Assembly: GCA_029931535.1 (NCBI GenBank)
Contig: JAQPZY010001659.1
Location: 4,594,001 to 4,658,000 of the forward strand
Reading direction: 5' to 3'
DNA from: Margaritifera margaritifera
Lineage: Eukaryota; Mollusca; Bivalvia; Unionida; Margaritiferidae
Length of the DNA stretch: 64,000 bases
Both the position numbers and the translations under genes were made by a program. Shown in pieces: positions 12,055 through 24,323 of this stretch. A model generated the notes under the pieces. The model did not search any database. It was not told the origin of the DNA and worked only from the letters and a program-made list of their open reading frames with translations. Numbering within the stretch: the first letter of the stretch is position 1; each line of letters opens with the position of its first letter.

Positions 12055-13055
12055 CGTGTATCCTATTATTTGCTCATTTTCCTACGGCGAAAATATAAAA
12101 ATAAAATATACTTTTTTAATTATTTTTACGCAGATATTAAAGAATGCAGTTTCCTGTTTGTGACTGTTAGAGCCTTAGGTTATTGAGCGTGTTTCTGTTT
12201 CTTACCACTTGCAAACTTTTCCAGACTTCAGTTTACGATAACTTGTGCAGTAGTGATTTGGATTCCATATTTTATGAGAGAGAGAGAGAGAGGGGGGGGG
12301 ACTTTACTAAGAAGAGTTAATGATCTAAACTTATTCATCTTATTTTTCTGTATTATGCAATAGGAAAACGAACAGAAAAGAAAAAGTTAAAGATTAATTT
12401 CATCTGATGCTCAGCATGTTTCCTAATATTTGCTCATTTTTGTAAGAGGAAAGTATAAAAAAGATTTTTTTTATCATCATAGAAAAATAGTAAATCTTAT
12501 GGAAATGATATGTCAGTAACCCAATCGTAATATTGATCTATTTCTTATAATTATTTGTACGCAGATATTAATGTATGCAGCTTTATCTTTGTGACTTTGG
12601 AGCGGTTGCTTATTGAGACAAGAAATAAACTAATTTCTTTGAATAGTGTTTGGCATGTTTCTGTATATGGTATATTGCTTTACAGCTACAGTTACTTTGG
12701 CCAAATGGATAAGAGTGTGTGTTACACACACCTATTTGATATTGGAGCACGAGGTCGTGAGTTTGCAACCACCGACGGGAAAATTTGTTTCTTTTTTTCC
12801 CCCTCTATTATGCTATAATGTCTAGTACAGTATTACTTTTCTTACCACTTGCAAACTTTTCCACATTTCAGTTTACGATAACTTGTGCAGTAGTGATTTG
12901 GATTCCATATTTTATGAGAGAGAGAGAGAGGTGGGGGGGGGGGGGGCTTTACTAAGAAGAGTTAATGATCTAAAATTATTCATCTTATTTTTCTGTATTA
13001 TGCAATAGGAAAACGAAAAGAAACGAAAAAGTTAAACATTAATTTCATCTGATGC
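12055..13055. repeat. internal duplication inside family A copy 1
   Basis: A block around 12185-12420 (taccacttgcaaacttttcc, a GA run, gttaatgatctaaa, tttcatctgatgc) is repeated almost exactly at 12840-13055, about 650 bp later. Upstream pieces such as cgcagatattaa (12131, 12561) and atttgctcatttt (12068, 12428) are duplicated too. Similarity is much higher than between separate copies of the element, so the duplication appears to be recent. Confidence 0.8.
12685..12779 (+). repeat. tRNA-like block within family A copy 1
   Basis: Contains an A-box-like ttggccaaatggata and a B-box-like gagtttgcaacc about 65 bp apart, with a paired acacac stem between. The inverted copy of the element keeps a better version at 60215-60315. 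It is not a working tRNA, because the arms do not pair well. It looks like a tRNA-derived segment captured by the transposon before the copies spread. Confidence 0.5.
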
Positions 13056-14138
13056 GCAAGTTTGTCAGATCAATGTACTTGAGGTTAACAGTTAGCACAT
13101 GAAATTAACACGTCAATATCAGCAGTCCTGATGGCTTCTCTTGTGCTAGGTTACTTGCACGTGTCAACTACATGTATCTAGGATGACCTTTTGCGGCCAT
13201 TTGTGATTTTTTTAAAAACCGCTACTTTGGTAATTAATGCAAATTAGTACAGTTTAAAATAAAATAACGATGTGAAATCTTAATAATGCTTTATTTAAGC
13301 AATTGGATGTCAGGAAAAAACGTACAATATGTGAATGATTACTCATGCATGGAATAACCATCGGAACTTGTGCGATTTTGTTTCACTTCAGTCAGGTATG
13401 ACTGCAGCTTTGTTATTAATTTGTTTGATGTTTATCGTTCTTTTCATTGCGGGTAGTACAATATCACTGACTTTCATATGATCATTACAATTTTGTATTG
13501 CGTTTACTGAAAAAGAAATAAGGATATGAATGCATGTTTAGATTCCGATAACATAGTATTGAAGAAAAAAAATAATTAGATTCATTGCGCAAAATGTAGT
13601 ATTAATACAGTTTGCGAGGCATTGCCATTACATTATCATGATCTAAAATATGATTTGGCACTATGTATCATACATTATCTTCGTTAGAACAAGGAAATAT
13701 TTATAATTAACTGAATTAATACGTTTTTTTCAGTATCAAAAAGTTAGCAAATTGCTCCCCAGAGGGATAACGATGTAGATAAATCGGTGCCCCCCCTCCC
13801 GTCTCAACCTCTGCTTGCATGGGTGATAAACAGTACACCACGCCCATTTTATCGAAACCACGTCCACTCCGCGGTGGTGATCGGATGCGACTCTGCGAGG
13901 GAGCGTGGTGTGCAGGGCTATTCTCCGCGACAACTCCGTCAGGACGCGTGGAGTGATGGTGGAGGGGTTTTTCTTAATCCTCTCCACTCACTCTCCACCC
14001 CCACCGCCATGCGTGGGGTTCCGAAAAATCACGTGAGCTGTACTGTAGCTTAATTCCATTTCAAATCAATCAAGACACTGTAGAAGAAACAAATGACCAT
14101 ATTCCATTCACTTTTTTTAATTTTTTTTCATTTCATCT

Positions 14139-14282
14139 TTAAGCAACACAGACTACTACATTCACTTTTTTCTTAAACAAACTTAAAAATTTTTTCTCAA
14201 AAGCAGGTTTGGGATCAAAATCCTTAAGTTCTGGACCTTCCTCCATAACCCTCATCATTTTTGTTACAGTTTCTTGTTTTAA
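14139..14282 (-). other. unassigned sequence left of the piggyBac-like element
   Basis: A minus-strand open frame covers this stretch and continues into the piggyBac-like terminus. It encodes a charged tail rich in Lys and Glu and ends at a stop near 14139. Together with 15875-16110 on the other side it was one continuous piece before the TTAA insertion. I do not recognise the protein. It may be chance coding or an old transposon piece. Confidence 0.2.
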
Positions 14283-15870
14283 CCCTTTGACAGCGGGATA
14301 CGACTCCAGTTGTACTTTACCTTTGCCAGCAGGATACGACTCCGGTCGTATGTTCACTAAATTTCCTTACCAACATTTGCAGACACGTGTTTAACTGTAT
14401 AAAACGTCATCAGTTTACGTGTAGTCTTTTGAAAAGAAGGAAAAAAAGGTAGAACCTTCACATGTTGTTGCATGATTGTGTTTAAAAGACCCCAAAACTG
14501 GTAAAAATTTGATTTCAAAATCGAGTTTTAACGTGCCGAGATAAAATATGGCGGTGATATTCTGAAGAGGGAATTGAAGAGAGTTATGTGCTTGCTGAAT
14601 TAGTTGAAAATAAAGACCATTTCACGTGGAAAATTGACATTCTAGCCAGAGGGGATCGCTATCTTTACTTCTTCAAAATGAACGGCGCTGATGATAACTG
14701 GTTATTTGAAAATTTGATTTAAAACACGACTTTTAATGTGTGGAGATCAACATGGCGGACAGTGCTGAAACAGCAATTTACGGCATTGATGTGGATGCCG
14801 ATTTTGATGAAAATATAGACAATTTTGTGGGGAAACTTTATGTTTTAAGCAGTGCATATCGTGAGCTTCACTTCGATGAAATGAACGGAGATGATGAGAA
14901 CTGGTTAGTAGAAAATTTGATTTCAAAACTGAAATTTGTGTGTAATTTGTGTGAAAATTTGATTTCAAAACTGAAACGTGTGTAATTCAAAATGTCGGAC
15001 AGTACTGAAGCATTCGAGATGCTGATACCGATTTTGATGAAAATTTAGACAATTTTGTGGGGGAAATTTATATTTTAGGCAGTGGGGATCGTTATCTTGG
15101 TTGCATCGAATGAACTGAGCTGATGATAAATAGTTAATTGGTATTTTTGACTCGGATATTGACGATGATGAAGACGTGGATGCTTTTCAAGCTAACTGGA
15201 CATTTTGAGAACTTCACTTCTCATAAAGTTCGCACATATACCGATGTTGAGTGTGTGCATAATATTATGAAAATTTCCTGCATCCCTGGAAATGGACCAA
15301 AATACACCCAATATAACTCTTATATTATTACATTAAAATTTATTGTGGAATGAAAACACTGAACCAAAATGAAAAGATTTGTCGACTTACCAGTAAGGAT
15401 TATTCTGTTTTTTGTTCTCCAATTCTCATGCCAGTAAATTTAATAAAATTGTAATAACTTTAGATATTCTTGATGAATTTTTACTGTTTTGTCACCTTCT
15501 TAAATGGTATAAAATTCCCGCCATTTCATACAATTACATAGAGGAGGTAAAATGAATATTGCAGATAGGAAAATTGCATTGAAAGTAAGTTATTACAAAA
15601 AAAATGTAAAGCATTTATTTTTGCTTACATAACTTTACTTTCAACTGAAGTTTTACGTCTGAAAATTTTCAGTCAAAAAATATATGACCTTAAAGAAAAT
15701 TTTATGCTTTTTAAAATGGTATACAACATTGAAAAATAATTTCAAAAAATTGTCCTGTAAAGCCAGATTGACCAACGTCACTGCAGTCTCAACTTGTTTC
15801 TACACCACTGACTGAAACATTTCCAGTTCTATACAACTGCCTGTCTGAATGGGCTTCAGTATGAAAAGGG
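14283..15870. mobile_element. piggyBac-like non-autonomous element (1.59 kb)
   Basis: Flanked on both sides by TTAA (14279-14282 and 15871-15874), the exact target site of piggyBac elements. The left end starts ccctttgacagcggg and the right end finishes gtatgaaaaggg, so both termini read CCCTTT inward. The left subterminal zone has two copies of ggatacgactcc. The interior holds three diverged units of about 210 bp (around 14515, 14715, 14935), one of which has an acidic open frame. No catalytic domain is left. Confidence 0.8.
14752..14985 (+). pseudogene. acidic N-terminal fragment, probably piggyBac transposase
   Basis: From ATG at 14752 the frame encodes MADSAETA followed by a strongly acidic run (DVDADFDENID, then NGDDENW) and ends after about 78 residues. 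Acidic N-termini precede the DDE core in piggyBac transposases, and the fragment lies inside an element with piggyBac ends. The same sense sequence is partly repeated upstream (near 14555-14720) and downstream (near 14990-15130) with disrupted frames. No catalytic Asp motifs are present, so the assignment rests mainly on context. Confidence 0.4.
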
Positions 15871-16111
15871 TTAAACATACATGGCCCTTTGTCTTGATAC
15901 AATTATGTTGTACTTTGCAAGTTCAGTGTTCCTTGGGTTGCCATTGCATTAGTCCTTCCACAGTTGTGACATCACTTGCATAAAGCTAATAATGTTCCAT
16001 TGTTTTCTCATTTTTTGGCCCATGGGAATATCCTATTCCATGATTCATTCCACAAATCTCTCAGTCTCTTTGGCATTCTGTTTTCTTTATGAAAACTATA
16101 TGCATCTGCTG

Positions 16112-16360
16112 GGGGCCCCGGGTGGCCGAGTGGTCTAAGGCGCTCGCCTTTACTGATCACTGCCATCTCACCTCTGTCCATGTGGGTTTGAGTCTTGGGC
16201 TCGGCCAATGTGGTTATGTGAGAAAGCTTGCCAGTAGCTTCCTGTGGGTCAGTGGTTCTTCCTGGGATTTTCCAGGGTTCTTCCTCCACCAGATATACTG
16301 GCCTCCATGTATAGCCTATCATGTGATGAAAAATGGCGTTAAGCCCATCAAAACCAAAAT
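16112..16360 (+). repeat. tRNA-derived SINE (family 2), complete with TSD
   Basis: The head resembles a Leu/Ser-type tRNA (ggtggccgagtggtctaagg, B box gtgggtttgagtc). The body contains tatgtgagaaagcttgccag and gggttcttcctccacc. The tail is gcccatcaaaaccaaaat. The 10 bp sequence atatgcatct occurs on both sides (16098-16107 and 16359-16368), a target-site duplication from retroposition. A second copy is split by a DNA transposon at 40921-42702. Confidence 0.85.
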
Positions 16361-17021
16361 ATGCATCTACTAATTTCGGCTAATCTCGTGAGAATCATGC
16401 TCATTTATAGCCTTGTGCTTGGTGAGAAAGAAATTATTGGTATTTGAAGTTGTCATCAGAATAGTACAAATATAATCACTTGAAAATGAAGGTATATATA
16501 TACATGACACTGAAAAACAGCTGATTCTATGACGATTAACATGTGAATTCATATTTCTTCGACATGCAAAATAAATTCCAAAATCTTGGAATTAATTTTC
16601 TAACTGCGGTATATGATAACATGCAAGCGTTCCAACATTGCGTAAGGATTTTTAATATGATGGATTAAAACGGTGCCAAGTAATGTTTATCAAAGAGAGG
16701 TGTCAAAGCACACACGTGTATAATTAGTCTTTTGATCAAAATGATCATTAGGCATCGATAATCGATTAACAGGTGTCTTAATCTTGTCTGCTAAGATCTA
16801 ACGTATGTGGTTTCACCTAATGTCTGGAGCAAACAGTGGTATAATGCTGTTTTTACCTTAAATGAGACAGCAGCTTCTTCCTGCCATGTGCTTTGAAAAT
16901 ATCAAAGAGTGCTACCACCTTTCAAGTTTCCTGCTTTTTTACAAGCCTCAGCAGCATTGTGATAGCTTAGAAACTTTGTTTTGACAGAACTCTTTATATC
17001 TGGAAAAGATGGAAGTTTTCT

Positions 17022-17090
17022 TTTGAAAAGGCCTGGTTTGCTGTCATTGGCTTTGTTTTGAAAAGGCCTGGTTTGCTGTCATTGGATTTG
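17022..17090. repeat. short tandem duplication
   Basis: Two nearly identical copies of a unit of about 36 bp (tgaaaaggcctggtttgctg...ttgg). Nothing else was recognised between 16372 and 17520, which is AT-rich intron. Confidence 0.8.
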
Positions 17091-17563
17091 TTTTAGCACC
17101 TAATTCCTAATTGTCAGGAGTTTATGTTATAATAACGGTTTTTAAGAACACTGAAAAAACTAATTACAGTCTTAATACAAGTAATGGAATTAATTTAGTA
17201 CATGCATGCAAAAGGTTGTTGGCATCTTCTTTGATTTAGTTCTCAGAATTAATGCTAAGTATTAGCAATGAATTTACCTTATCAACCTAATTACTGCAGT
17301 AGGCTTAAAGCCTGTTTGTAAAAAAATTCATGGAAGTGAATGTTGGCATTATCTTTTAAAAAACTTTTATAAAAATATATTCATTTTTGCTTAATAGTTT
17401 GTGTATTTTTGTTTATTTCTCAAATCACAAATCCACAAAATGATGTACCCATAAATGTATATTTCCTAACCAAAACACATAATTGAATACCTGTGAATTA
17501 TCTGATGAATGGGAAGAAAAGGATAGTGTCCAATTTTTGTGTTTCATTTCATATTTATTGTAG

Positions 17564-17689
17564 ATAAAGATGAATGTTCCACAGTTACTGCTCCTTGTCC
17601 TGCCAATTCAGACTGTTTGAATTTGCCTGGAATTTTCAAGTGTGCGTGTCACCATGGTTATTACCAGGCAGGACCCATGAAATGTATAG
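17564..17689 (+). CDS. exon: calcium-binding EGF domain 4
   Basis: A 126 bp exon in phase 1-1 between acceptor tttattgtag and donor tatag/gtaagt, the strongest donor in the window. The module opens DKDEC, with six cysteines spaced 6-5-8-1-11 and a C-x-N-x4-F-x-C-x-C consensus. It is in frame with the earlier EGF exons. The next recognised exon (SEA, 34512) also starts in phase 1, so the two can be joined directly, although an unrecognised exon in the 16.8 kb intron cannot be excluded. Confidence 0.92.
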
Positions 17690-18054
17690 GTAAGTTAAAA
17701 ATAACTGAAACATACTTAAGAATTGATCTTTTTATCTTAATTTAAGTTTCCTTTCTTAGACAAGTAAATGTACAGTCCTACCCACTTATATCGACATCAC
17801 TTATGTCGACAAGCCGCCTATGTCGACAAGTTGGCCTCTCGCGGCGACTTAAATAACACATGTACCCTTCATCAAAGCAAGCCGGTTACAATGATCAATA
17901 AAAGCAATCCACCTTTCATTAAAAAAAATCATCACCAAACTTGAATAAAAGCATTGAAATCTGATCGATTGTTACATATTCCAAAGCGATCTGTGATTAA
18001 AACAAGTTTATTGTGCTGTGAAAGTTTCCTTTTTTAACTTTATTTATGTTTACG

Positions 18055-18342
18055 ATGGCTACCAACGGCAGCGTAAAATGCAGATTAAATTTACAGTCTC
18101 TGGAAACTGAATATCTGGCTGTTAAGGAAGTTGAAGGCGGGGCATCTCGCAAAGATGTCTGTGAAAACTTTTCACTTAAACATAACATCCTGTCAGAATG
18201 GATGATAAACCAACAAGTTGTTCTCCATCTTTTTTTTTTTTTTTTTTACTGGTGGCAGACCAGTAAAAAAAAAAAAAAAGAAAAAGGAGGAGAACAACTT
18301 GTTGGTCTAGATGGATGAAAGCTGCTGAGTCTATAAAGAAAG
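18055..18342 (+). pseudogene. pogo-type transposase N-terminal HTH fragment
   Basis: From ATG at 18055 the frame reads through LQSLETEYLAVKEVEGGASRK and on to VCENFSLKHN and LSEWM. This is the helix-turn-helix pattern (K-E-V-E-x-G-x-S-R-x-x-V-x-x-x-F-x-L) of CENP-B/Tigger/pogo DNA-binding domains. A palindromic insert (18206-18311) breaks it after LSEWM, and a likely donor (aaag/gtaaat, 18342) follows the resumed sequence. It is inactive as a transposase. Confidence 0.7.
18206..18311. mobile_element. small perfect-arm hairpin insertion
   Basis: 18 bp perfect arms (accaacaagttgttctcc at 18209-18226 and its reverse complement at 18289-18306) enclose a T run, an inner actggt/accagt pair and an A run, so nearly the whole 98 bp folds back. 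The 7-mer tggatga lies just outside on both sides (18199-18205, 18312-18318) and may be a target duplication. Confidence 0.7.
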
Positions 18343-19030
18343 GTAAATTAATCATATCAGCCGCATATCTCTTGTTCAATTTTATGTACTTTTCACGATG
18401 ACTTCCGTAAATAAATATATGTTTTCATTTCCCTGTGAATAGCCCCATCCCCTTGGTAGCCTCAGTAAGATGGGAACATGTATTGTTTCAGGCTGACCAA
18501 AATCTAGGTCAATTTAAGTACATGTACATGTACTTTGTAGCATGTAAATAACAACCATGCAACCATGTGCTACTGGCGACAATTAATATCGTAGTGAATT
18601 CTGTAGACGTGTTAGATCAAATGAGGACAACCATTTTTTATACATGTGTTTCCTATCAGGATGTTACCGATGCATACATTTTCTAACATGAGACCCGTAC
18701 ACGAATTCATGGATTTTTCATATATATGCACTTAACGCATTGTAGATTTTATTACACAAAGGTAACCAAAATGTAATTTGTCAGTATAGAAGTGTATTTC
18801 ACACTGGTTTTGTCTTCATGTACAATTTCCATTGTTTGTTTTCTCAAAGTGTAAATCCTGCTCACTGACGACAGGTCACCCCATACAGATGAATTTAACT
18901 TATATGCAGGTCCAAAGAGAAGTGTGCTTTTTTCAGCCCCCCCCCTCCCCCAACACTTATCTCGACATCCGCTTATGTCGACAATATTTCCTCAGGCCCG
19001 AGGATGTCGACATAAACGGGTAGGACTGTA

Positions 19031-21531
19031 TTGTAATTTTTAAAAAATTTTTAGTAATTTTGTCTGAAAATGGGGTTTTATATTTTGCAAGTTTAGTTTA
19101 CTGAGTTTAAATTAAGGAGGTTTATATTTTAGTGGTGACAGCCAGTAGTATTTTCTCTTCATAACAAAAAATGGCCATTTTAGATTGGAAAAAGCTTCAA
19201 ATATTTGAAAATAGTCATGCTGATATTTTATACTGCACCACAGTCTCTAGATAACAATTCAAAATGACTAATTTACTATAAAATATGGAAAAATTAACAA
19301 GAATATATCATGCATTCCAAATAAGTAATTTAAATGATATGTCAGTCTTTTTCATTTTCCATGAGTGAAAACAAAATATAAGTGTAATTGTGTTAATCTG
19401 ATCTGCACGTTGGGATTCAAAACAGGAATGCTCCCTGCCCGTCTGTTTTGAGCATGATTGACCACTTTTTTGTACATAATTGCTAGTCAGTAAGCATAAC
19501 ATAAATAATCCTTTACATTTTCCTTGGCAGCAAATAGATTGCATTCCCTTTAACTCTTTACTTGCACTATCAATACACACCAATTAAATGTACTCTACTT
19601 AATGATTTTTAAGCTAGTTATTAAATATTTGCATCATTTCCAAAGACATTGTGCCCCGGGAATGATAAACCATTTCTTTTGGTTACTATAATTTCCGCCA
19701 TTTGTGCTGAGAACAAAGACATTTCTGCAGATTTGTTATACCTGCAGTATGTAATATGGGGGAATATAGGTATCGCTATGTTAATATGGGGGAATATAAT
19801 TATTGCTGGTCATAATCCATATGCTGATAAATATTTGTTGTTTCTTCTTCAAATACCTTTCTTTATCATAATATGTTAGAACTATATCCATGACCTTCCA
19901 AATCCAGGCCTAGCTAATAAAGATTTAAAATGTCTTTGGGCAATGAAAATGTGAAATGGTCATCTGCTTGCCAAAGGTGGAAGTCAGACAAGAGTGGTCT
20001 CCCCTTGGATAGAGGGCTTTTTGCCAAATCCTGTTAATTGTCAGTTACTACTAATGCTTGTATTTGGAGCATGCTCTTTATCAAGGCCTTGTAAATACCA
20101 AATTCATTTGCTGTTTCATAAGTTCAGTGATTCTTTTGAGCTTTCTTCAGAGAAGTATTCTCCAGCTATTTTCCTGTCTATTTCTTGATCATTCTTCATT
20201 GCAGATGAATATTTTGCACTTCAGTGCTCAAACTTTATTCTACAAAAACTTACTGGCACCATCCTAATTACCTGCCCTATGGTCTATAGTGCTTTAAATT
20301 CAACTTAGTATGTGACTTTTTTTATGAATTTTGTCTAGTAATTAATCTGTTACTGCGTGTGGTAAGATCACTCTTATAATTTCCTCTGGCATTTTTCTTT
20401 ATGCATAGCATTCCTTTACAATAAGTTCAGTGCAATGCTTGACCGGTTTTATCTGTGCAATTCATTTTTCTGCTCTTGCAATTTGTAGATAACAACACAT
20501 TGGTCAGAATTTAGTGTGTGGGGTGTAAACTGTTCAAGCTGGCTGAGGAGAATCACTTTACAATTATAATTATATGGGGTGCAATTCAGGTCATACATGC
20601 AACATTTATTTATGCTGGTCTGGGGATTTATGGGTAAATGTCACTGCCAGACAATTAAATCAAGTGAATGAGAGAGTTATGAAGTGATTGATCAAAGATG
20701 CAGCCACCATAAGTCATGTCAGCAATTCTGGCTCCACAAGCTTCTCACACAGTGCCAGCCCTGTTGTTGCCCTCATCGCCACAAACAAGACAGATCTTGG
20801 CACTACCTCCTGGACCAGTAAATGATTTGGTGTGATGGCCCATCAGGGCTAGTAACAGATATACCATCGAACACAGACAAAACCCAGTACTGGCTTCAGT
20901 AGTTTTTCCCAGAATAGTCAGTTCTGGACTTTGGCACCTGACACCAACCAGTTGAAGACTAAATCAGCTCTGGTACAGCCTAGACCTACGCCATCTACCA
21001 CTGGGACTGGGTACAGTGATCTGTCTACCCAATAGAGATCCCACAACAGCCCTATTTGCCAGACATGACCAACAAATGAGCTCAAATGACCATTTGCTAT
21101 GGACATTGGATATACAGTACACACATTGCAAATTTTGGAAATCTACATTTCCATGGTGAAATTAATCCATCGACACCATTGTCCATAATGGACCTAGGTT
21201 AATGGTCATGATGGATGTCAACAGCATGTATCCTAGTGGACGGATAAAGTTTTATTCCCCCATTGGAAAGTCATAGCAATATAATTATATAACAGTGGAT
21301 ATCCACTACCTCATGTGGAACTTACCTTTCATCTGGGTTACAGTAGACAGTGCAGAATGCTTTTTATAGCTGTATAGAGTGCTTTTTAATATTTGTAGTC
21401 TTGCCCACTAATATGCATAAACATTTATTGCTAGAGATGAAAGATAAAGCAAAGAAAGATTAGAGCAAAAAATCCATGAGAATATTTAGGTGCTTCACAA
21501 TATATAAAAAGTTTAATGGTACAGTGAATTT
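19031..21531. other. intron; one GC-richer stretch not identified
   Basis: Mostly AT-rich intron. The part 20690-21125 is richer in GC and reads for long stretches without a stop in more than one frame (for example Ser/Thr-rich translation from about 20700). It may be an old retroelement gag or ORF fragment, but nothing in it is recognisable. Confidence 0.35.

Positions 21532-21610
<79 letters not shown>
21532..21610. repeat. (GA)n microsatellite
   Basis: About 79 bp of GA repeats with two small interruptions. Confidence 0.95.
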
Positions 21611-21611
<1 letters not shown>

Positions 21612-22589
21612 CTGCTTAAAAAAGAAAAGACACAGGTAAGTATTAGCAGGTTCGTATGAGCAGGACAATTTATAAAGTGAAAAAGATGAGAAACATGCAG
21701 TGATATTTTTTGTTTTATTCTGCCAGTCACTTTACAGTCTGTTGTGTAACATGTTCATGGACAATGAAATACACATACTTATATCCGTCCTCTGGTCTAG
21801 CCTGTGTATAGGACTTCCACATCAAATATACATGTATGTGACAAATTTTCCCAAGAACTGTGGAGCCAGAGTACTAGACATGTGTTTAGATTTTCCTGTA
21901 TTTCTTTGTTAACAGCTCTAAAAAATTCCTTATAACTGCTGGCTTGAGCATCCAGTTTTATATTACCAGATTTAAGGGGAAAGTGGTGAAAAAGCTTAAT
22001 CATTTAATTAATTTTGGTAGGATAAACTTATTTATGTTGACACAAATATGACTTCATTTTGGTACAGTATGTTCTTGCAGTCCATATGATAGTACCACAG
22101 TACTGTCTTTCCAAATATCAAGCAATGATTGTTTTATTATTATTAAAGTTGTTAGTGTTCCACAAACCTGTTACATTTTGACCTAATTATTTTTATTACT
22201 ACGGACTTAGTTTATATGATACATGAGAGTCGAAACACTGTTGGCAACAGAATAGAAATAAAAAAATGATTTCACTCTGTCTAGTAGGTCAAGTGACATT
22301 TAGTTCATTTGTTGTCTTTTGGCATCTGCATCTGCACAGATAAAAGCATATACATATGTACAGCATCACTGAATCGCAACCATTGTTTCTTCCTAGTTTC
22401 TAGGCAACAGTTTGGACTTTGTTTCATAGCACCTATCTCTAGGAGAGGGAGCTGATAGGGTAAACTTGGTAAATGTACTTTAGTTGTACATTCTTGGTCA
22501 AGTTTTTGCATTTAGCTCAGGCTTTTTGCGCACTGTATAAATACTGTTTATACTTGGAATCATGAAACTTCATGAGGGGATGCATTCTA

Positions 22590-23930
22590 ATAAGTATTCT
22601 ATATTTCACACTTCAGTGACTTTGGTTAAACTATGTGTTTTAGGTTTATTTCTCAAACTATGTTCATGCTTCAATCATCAAACTAGGTGATTGATGCATC
22701 TATGTTAGTACCACACCCTTACCACAAAAGAATGTCATGGTGACCTACATTTCACATTTTATTGGCTCATGTTAAGTTTTTACATTTAGCTTATAAGCGG
22801 AGGGGGTATCTTCAAGAGTACTCGACCCTCAATACAAAAATAGGTCACTGTGACTCATATTTCATGCTTCACTGACTTGAGTTCTGTTTCAAGCACTATT
22901 CATGCCAGAATCATGGAACTAGATGCATCTCTGTTAGTACCACACCCTTACAACAAAAGAAGGTCATTAAGACCTACATTTCATATTTTACTGGATTATG
23001 TTAATATTTTACATTTAGGCCATGTCCACATTGATTTTTTATCTACTGTATAATACTGTTATATCTGGAATCATGAAACTTTTTGAGATGATGTGTCTTG
23101 ATGAGTACTACACCCTCATCTTACAAGTCGTTCACTGTGACCCATATTTCACATTTCACTGACTTTGTTTTAGTTTGATGTATTTACTGTTCATGTTTTA
23201 ATCATTAAACTTGATAACTGTATACATCTCTCATAGTACTACACTCACACCAAAATAGGTCACTGACCTATATTTCACACTTTACTGGCTTAGGTTACGT
23301 TTTTGCATTTAGCTCATGAATACACAAGTTTCTGGCATACTGTGTACATACTATCCTATCTAGAATCATGAAACTTGGGGATGCATCTCAATGAGCACTT
23401 CTCCTTCATTTAAATAGTAGGTCATTATGGCAGATATTTTACCCTTCACTGACTTGGGTTAAATTTTGTGTTTGACATTCATTTGTTAGGCACAGTTCTT
23501 GTTAGAATTGTGAAGTTGATGATGATATGCATCTCTTTTACTGTGTGACACCCTTGCAACAAAAGAGGCTTATCATGACCTAAATTTCATTTTGTACTGG
23601 CTTTGGCATATTGTATGCATACTATCCTTGCTATAATAATGAAACTTGGTGAGGGGATGCATCTTTATAACTTTTACATCCTTTTTGCCAAAAAAGGCCA
23701 CTGTGACCTATATTTCATGGATCAGTGACTTTGTTGAAATTTTGTTTTTAAGTTCATTTAGTGGGTGCTTTTTATGTTCCATTCATGAAGCTTGATATTT
23801 GGATGCATCTCTGTTACTACTACACCCTTAAAGCCAAATGTCACTGTGACCTATATTCTTTGCTTTATTAACATGGGTTATGTATTTGTGTTTACGATCA
23901 CGTACATGCATTCATGCTAAACCTAGCCTA
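22590..23930. repeat. diverged tandem satellite R3
   Basis: About six to seven units. Each contains gtgacctatatttca-like sequence, then cactgacttgggtta, a stretch like ttcatgctagaatcatgaaa, ggatgcatctctgtta and taccacacccttac. Pairwise identity looks moderate, so the array is old. No conserved frame. Confidence 0.7.
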
Positions 23931-24143
23931 CTCAGAAGGCTTGTTTTGATCAGTGGAGTTGGAAGTAAGAATAAATTTGTTTATTCGTTGGTAAACTTTC
24001 CATGTTAATGACTATGATATATGTTACCCTCAGCAGGTTAACTGTGTATTGTACATGAGAATGAGTATAGAAACTAGATCAGTGAACTGCATGCAGCATA
24101 TTTTTTGTGTGAGGTTTCACCTGTAGTGGCTAATGAAGGTAAT

Positions 24144-24323
24144 TACAGTCAAACCCTGAACTACCGACTTCAGTGACACAGTTACCAACTTGATGCATAT
24201 TAAACGAGAAATACTTAAAACAGTTATTGCATATTTAATATTTATTTTTTGGGCAGAGAACCATTCATTGTACATGTGTGAGAAAATTGGTAACTGACAT
24301 CAGTAATAGTTAGAGTGTGTGTA
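24144..24323. mobile_element. short pogo-type MITE with eroded ends
   Basis: The left end tacagtcaaaccctgaacta and the reverse complement of the right end share taca...aact...gtcagttaccaa-type sequence over about 40 bp, with substitutions near the right tip. About 180 bp, non-coding. Confidence 0.5.

Larger units (their letters stand above)
10851..14047. mobile_element. family A large TIR element, copy 1 (3.2 kb)
   Basis: A perfect 39 bp terminal inverted repeat begins tacagtacagctcacg and reads ...cgtgagctgtactgta at the right end. TA dinucleotides at both edges suggest TA target duplication, as in the Tc1/mariner/pogo group. The subterminal zones are GC-rich and carry near-palindromes on the theme ctccgcggtggag (about 10935, 11012, 13865). 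The interior is AT-rich with no transposase-like frame. It contains a tRNA-like block (12685-12779) and a large internal duplication (12055-13055). Related copies lie at 42970-43805 (same orientation, internally deleted) and 57259-61817 (inverted). Confidence 0.85.
17771..19030 (+). mobile_element. pogo/Tigger-like element with HTH fragment only
   Basis: The termini tacagtcctaccc and gggtaggactgta are inverted and bounded by TA. The subterminal zones repeat tatgtcgacat several times on both sides (17790-17835, 18958-19015), probably transposase binding sites. The 1.26 kb interior keeps only the N-terminal DNA-binding segment of a pogo-type transposase (18055-18342), itself split by a hairpin insertion. 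No DDE catalytic region is present. Confidence 0.8.

Noticed and set aside
13736..14053. open frames on both strands in a GC-rich stretch
   Set aside because: They fall in the GC-rich subterminal zone of the family A element, whose composition alone makes chance frames likely.
16008..16322. minus-strand frame of 104 residues
   Set aside because: Most of it is the antisense of a SINE; the remainder (MPKRLRDLWNESW) is not recognisable.
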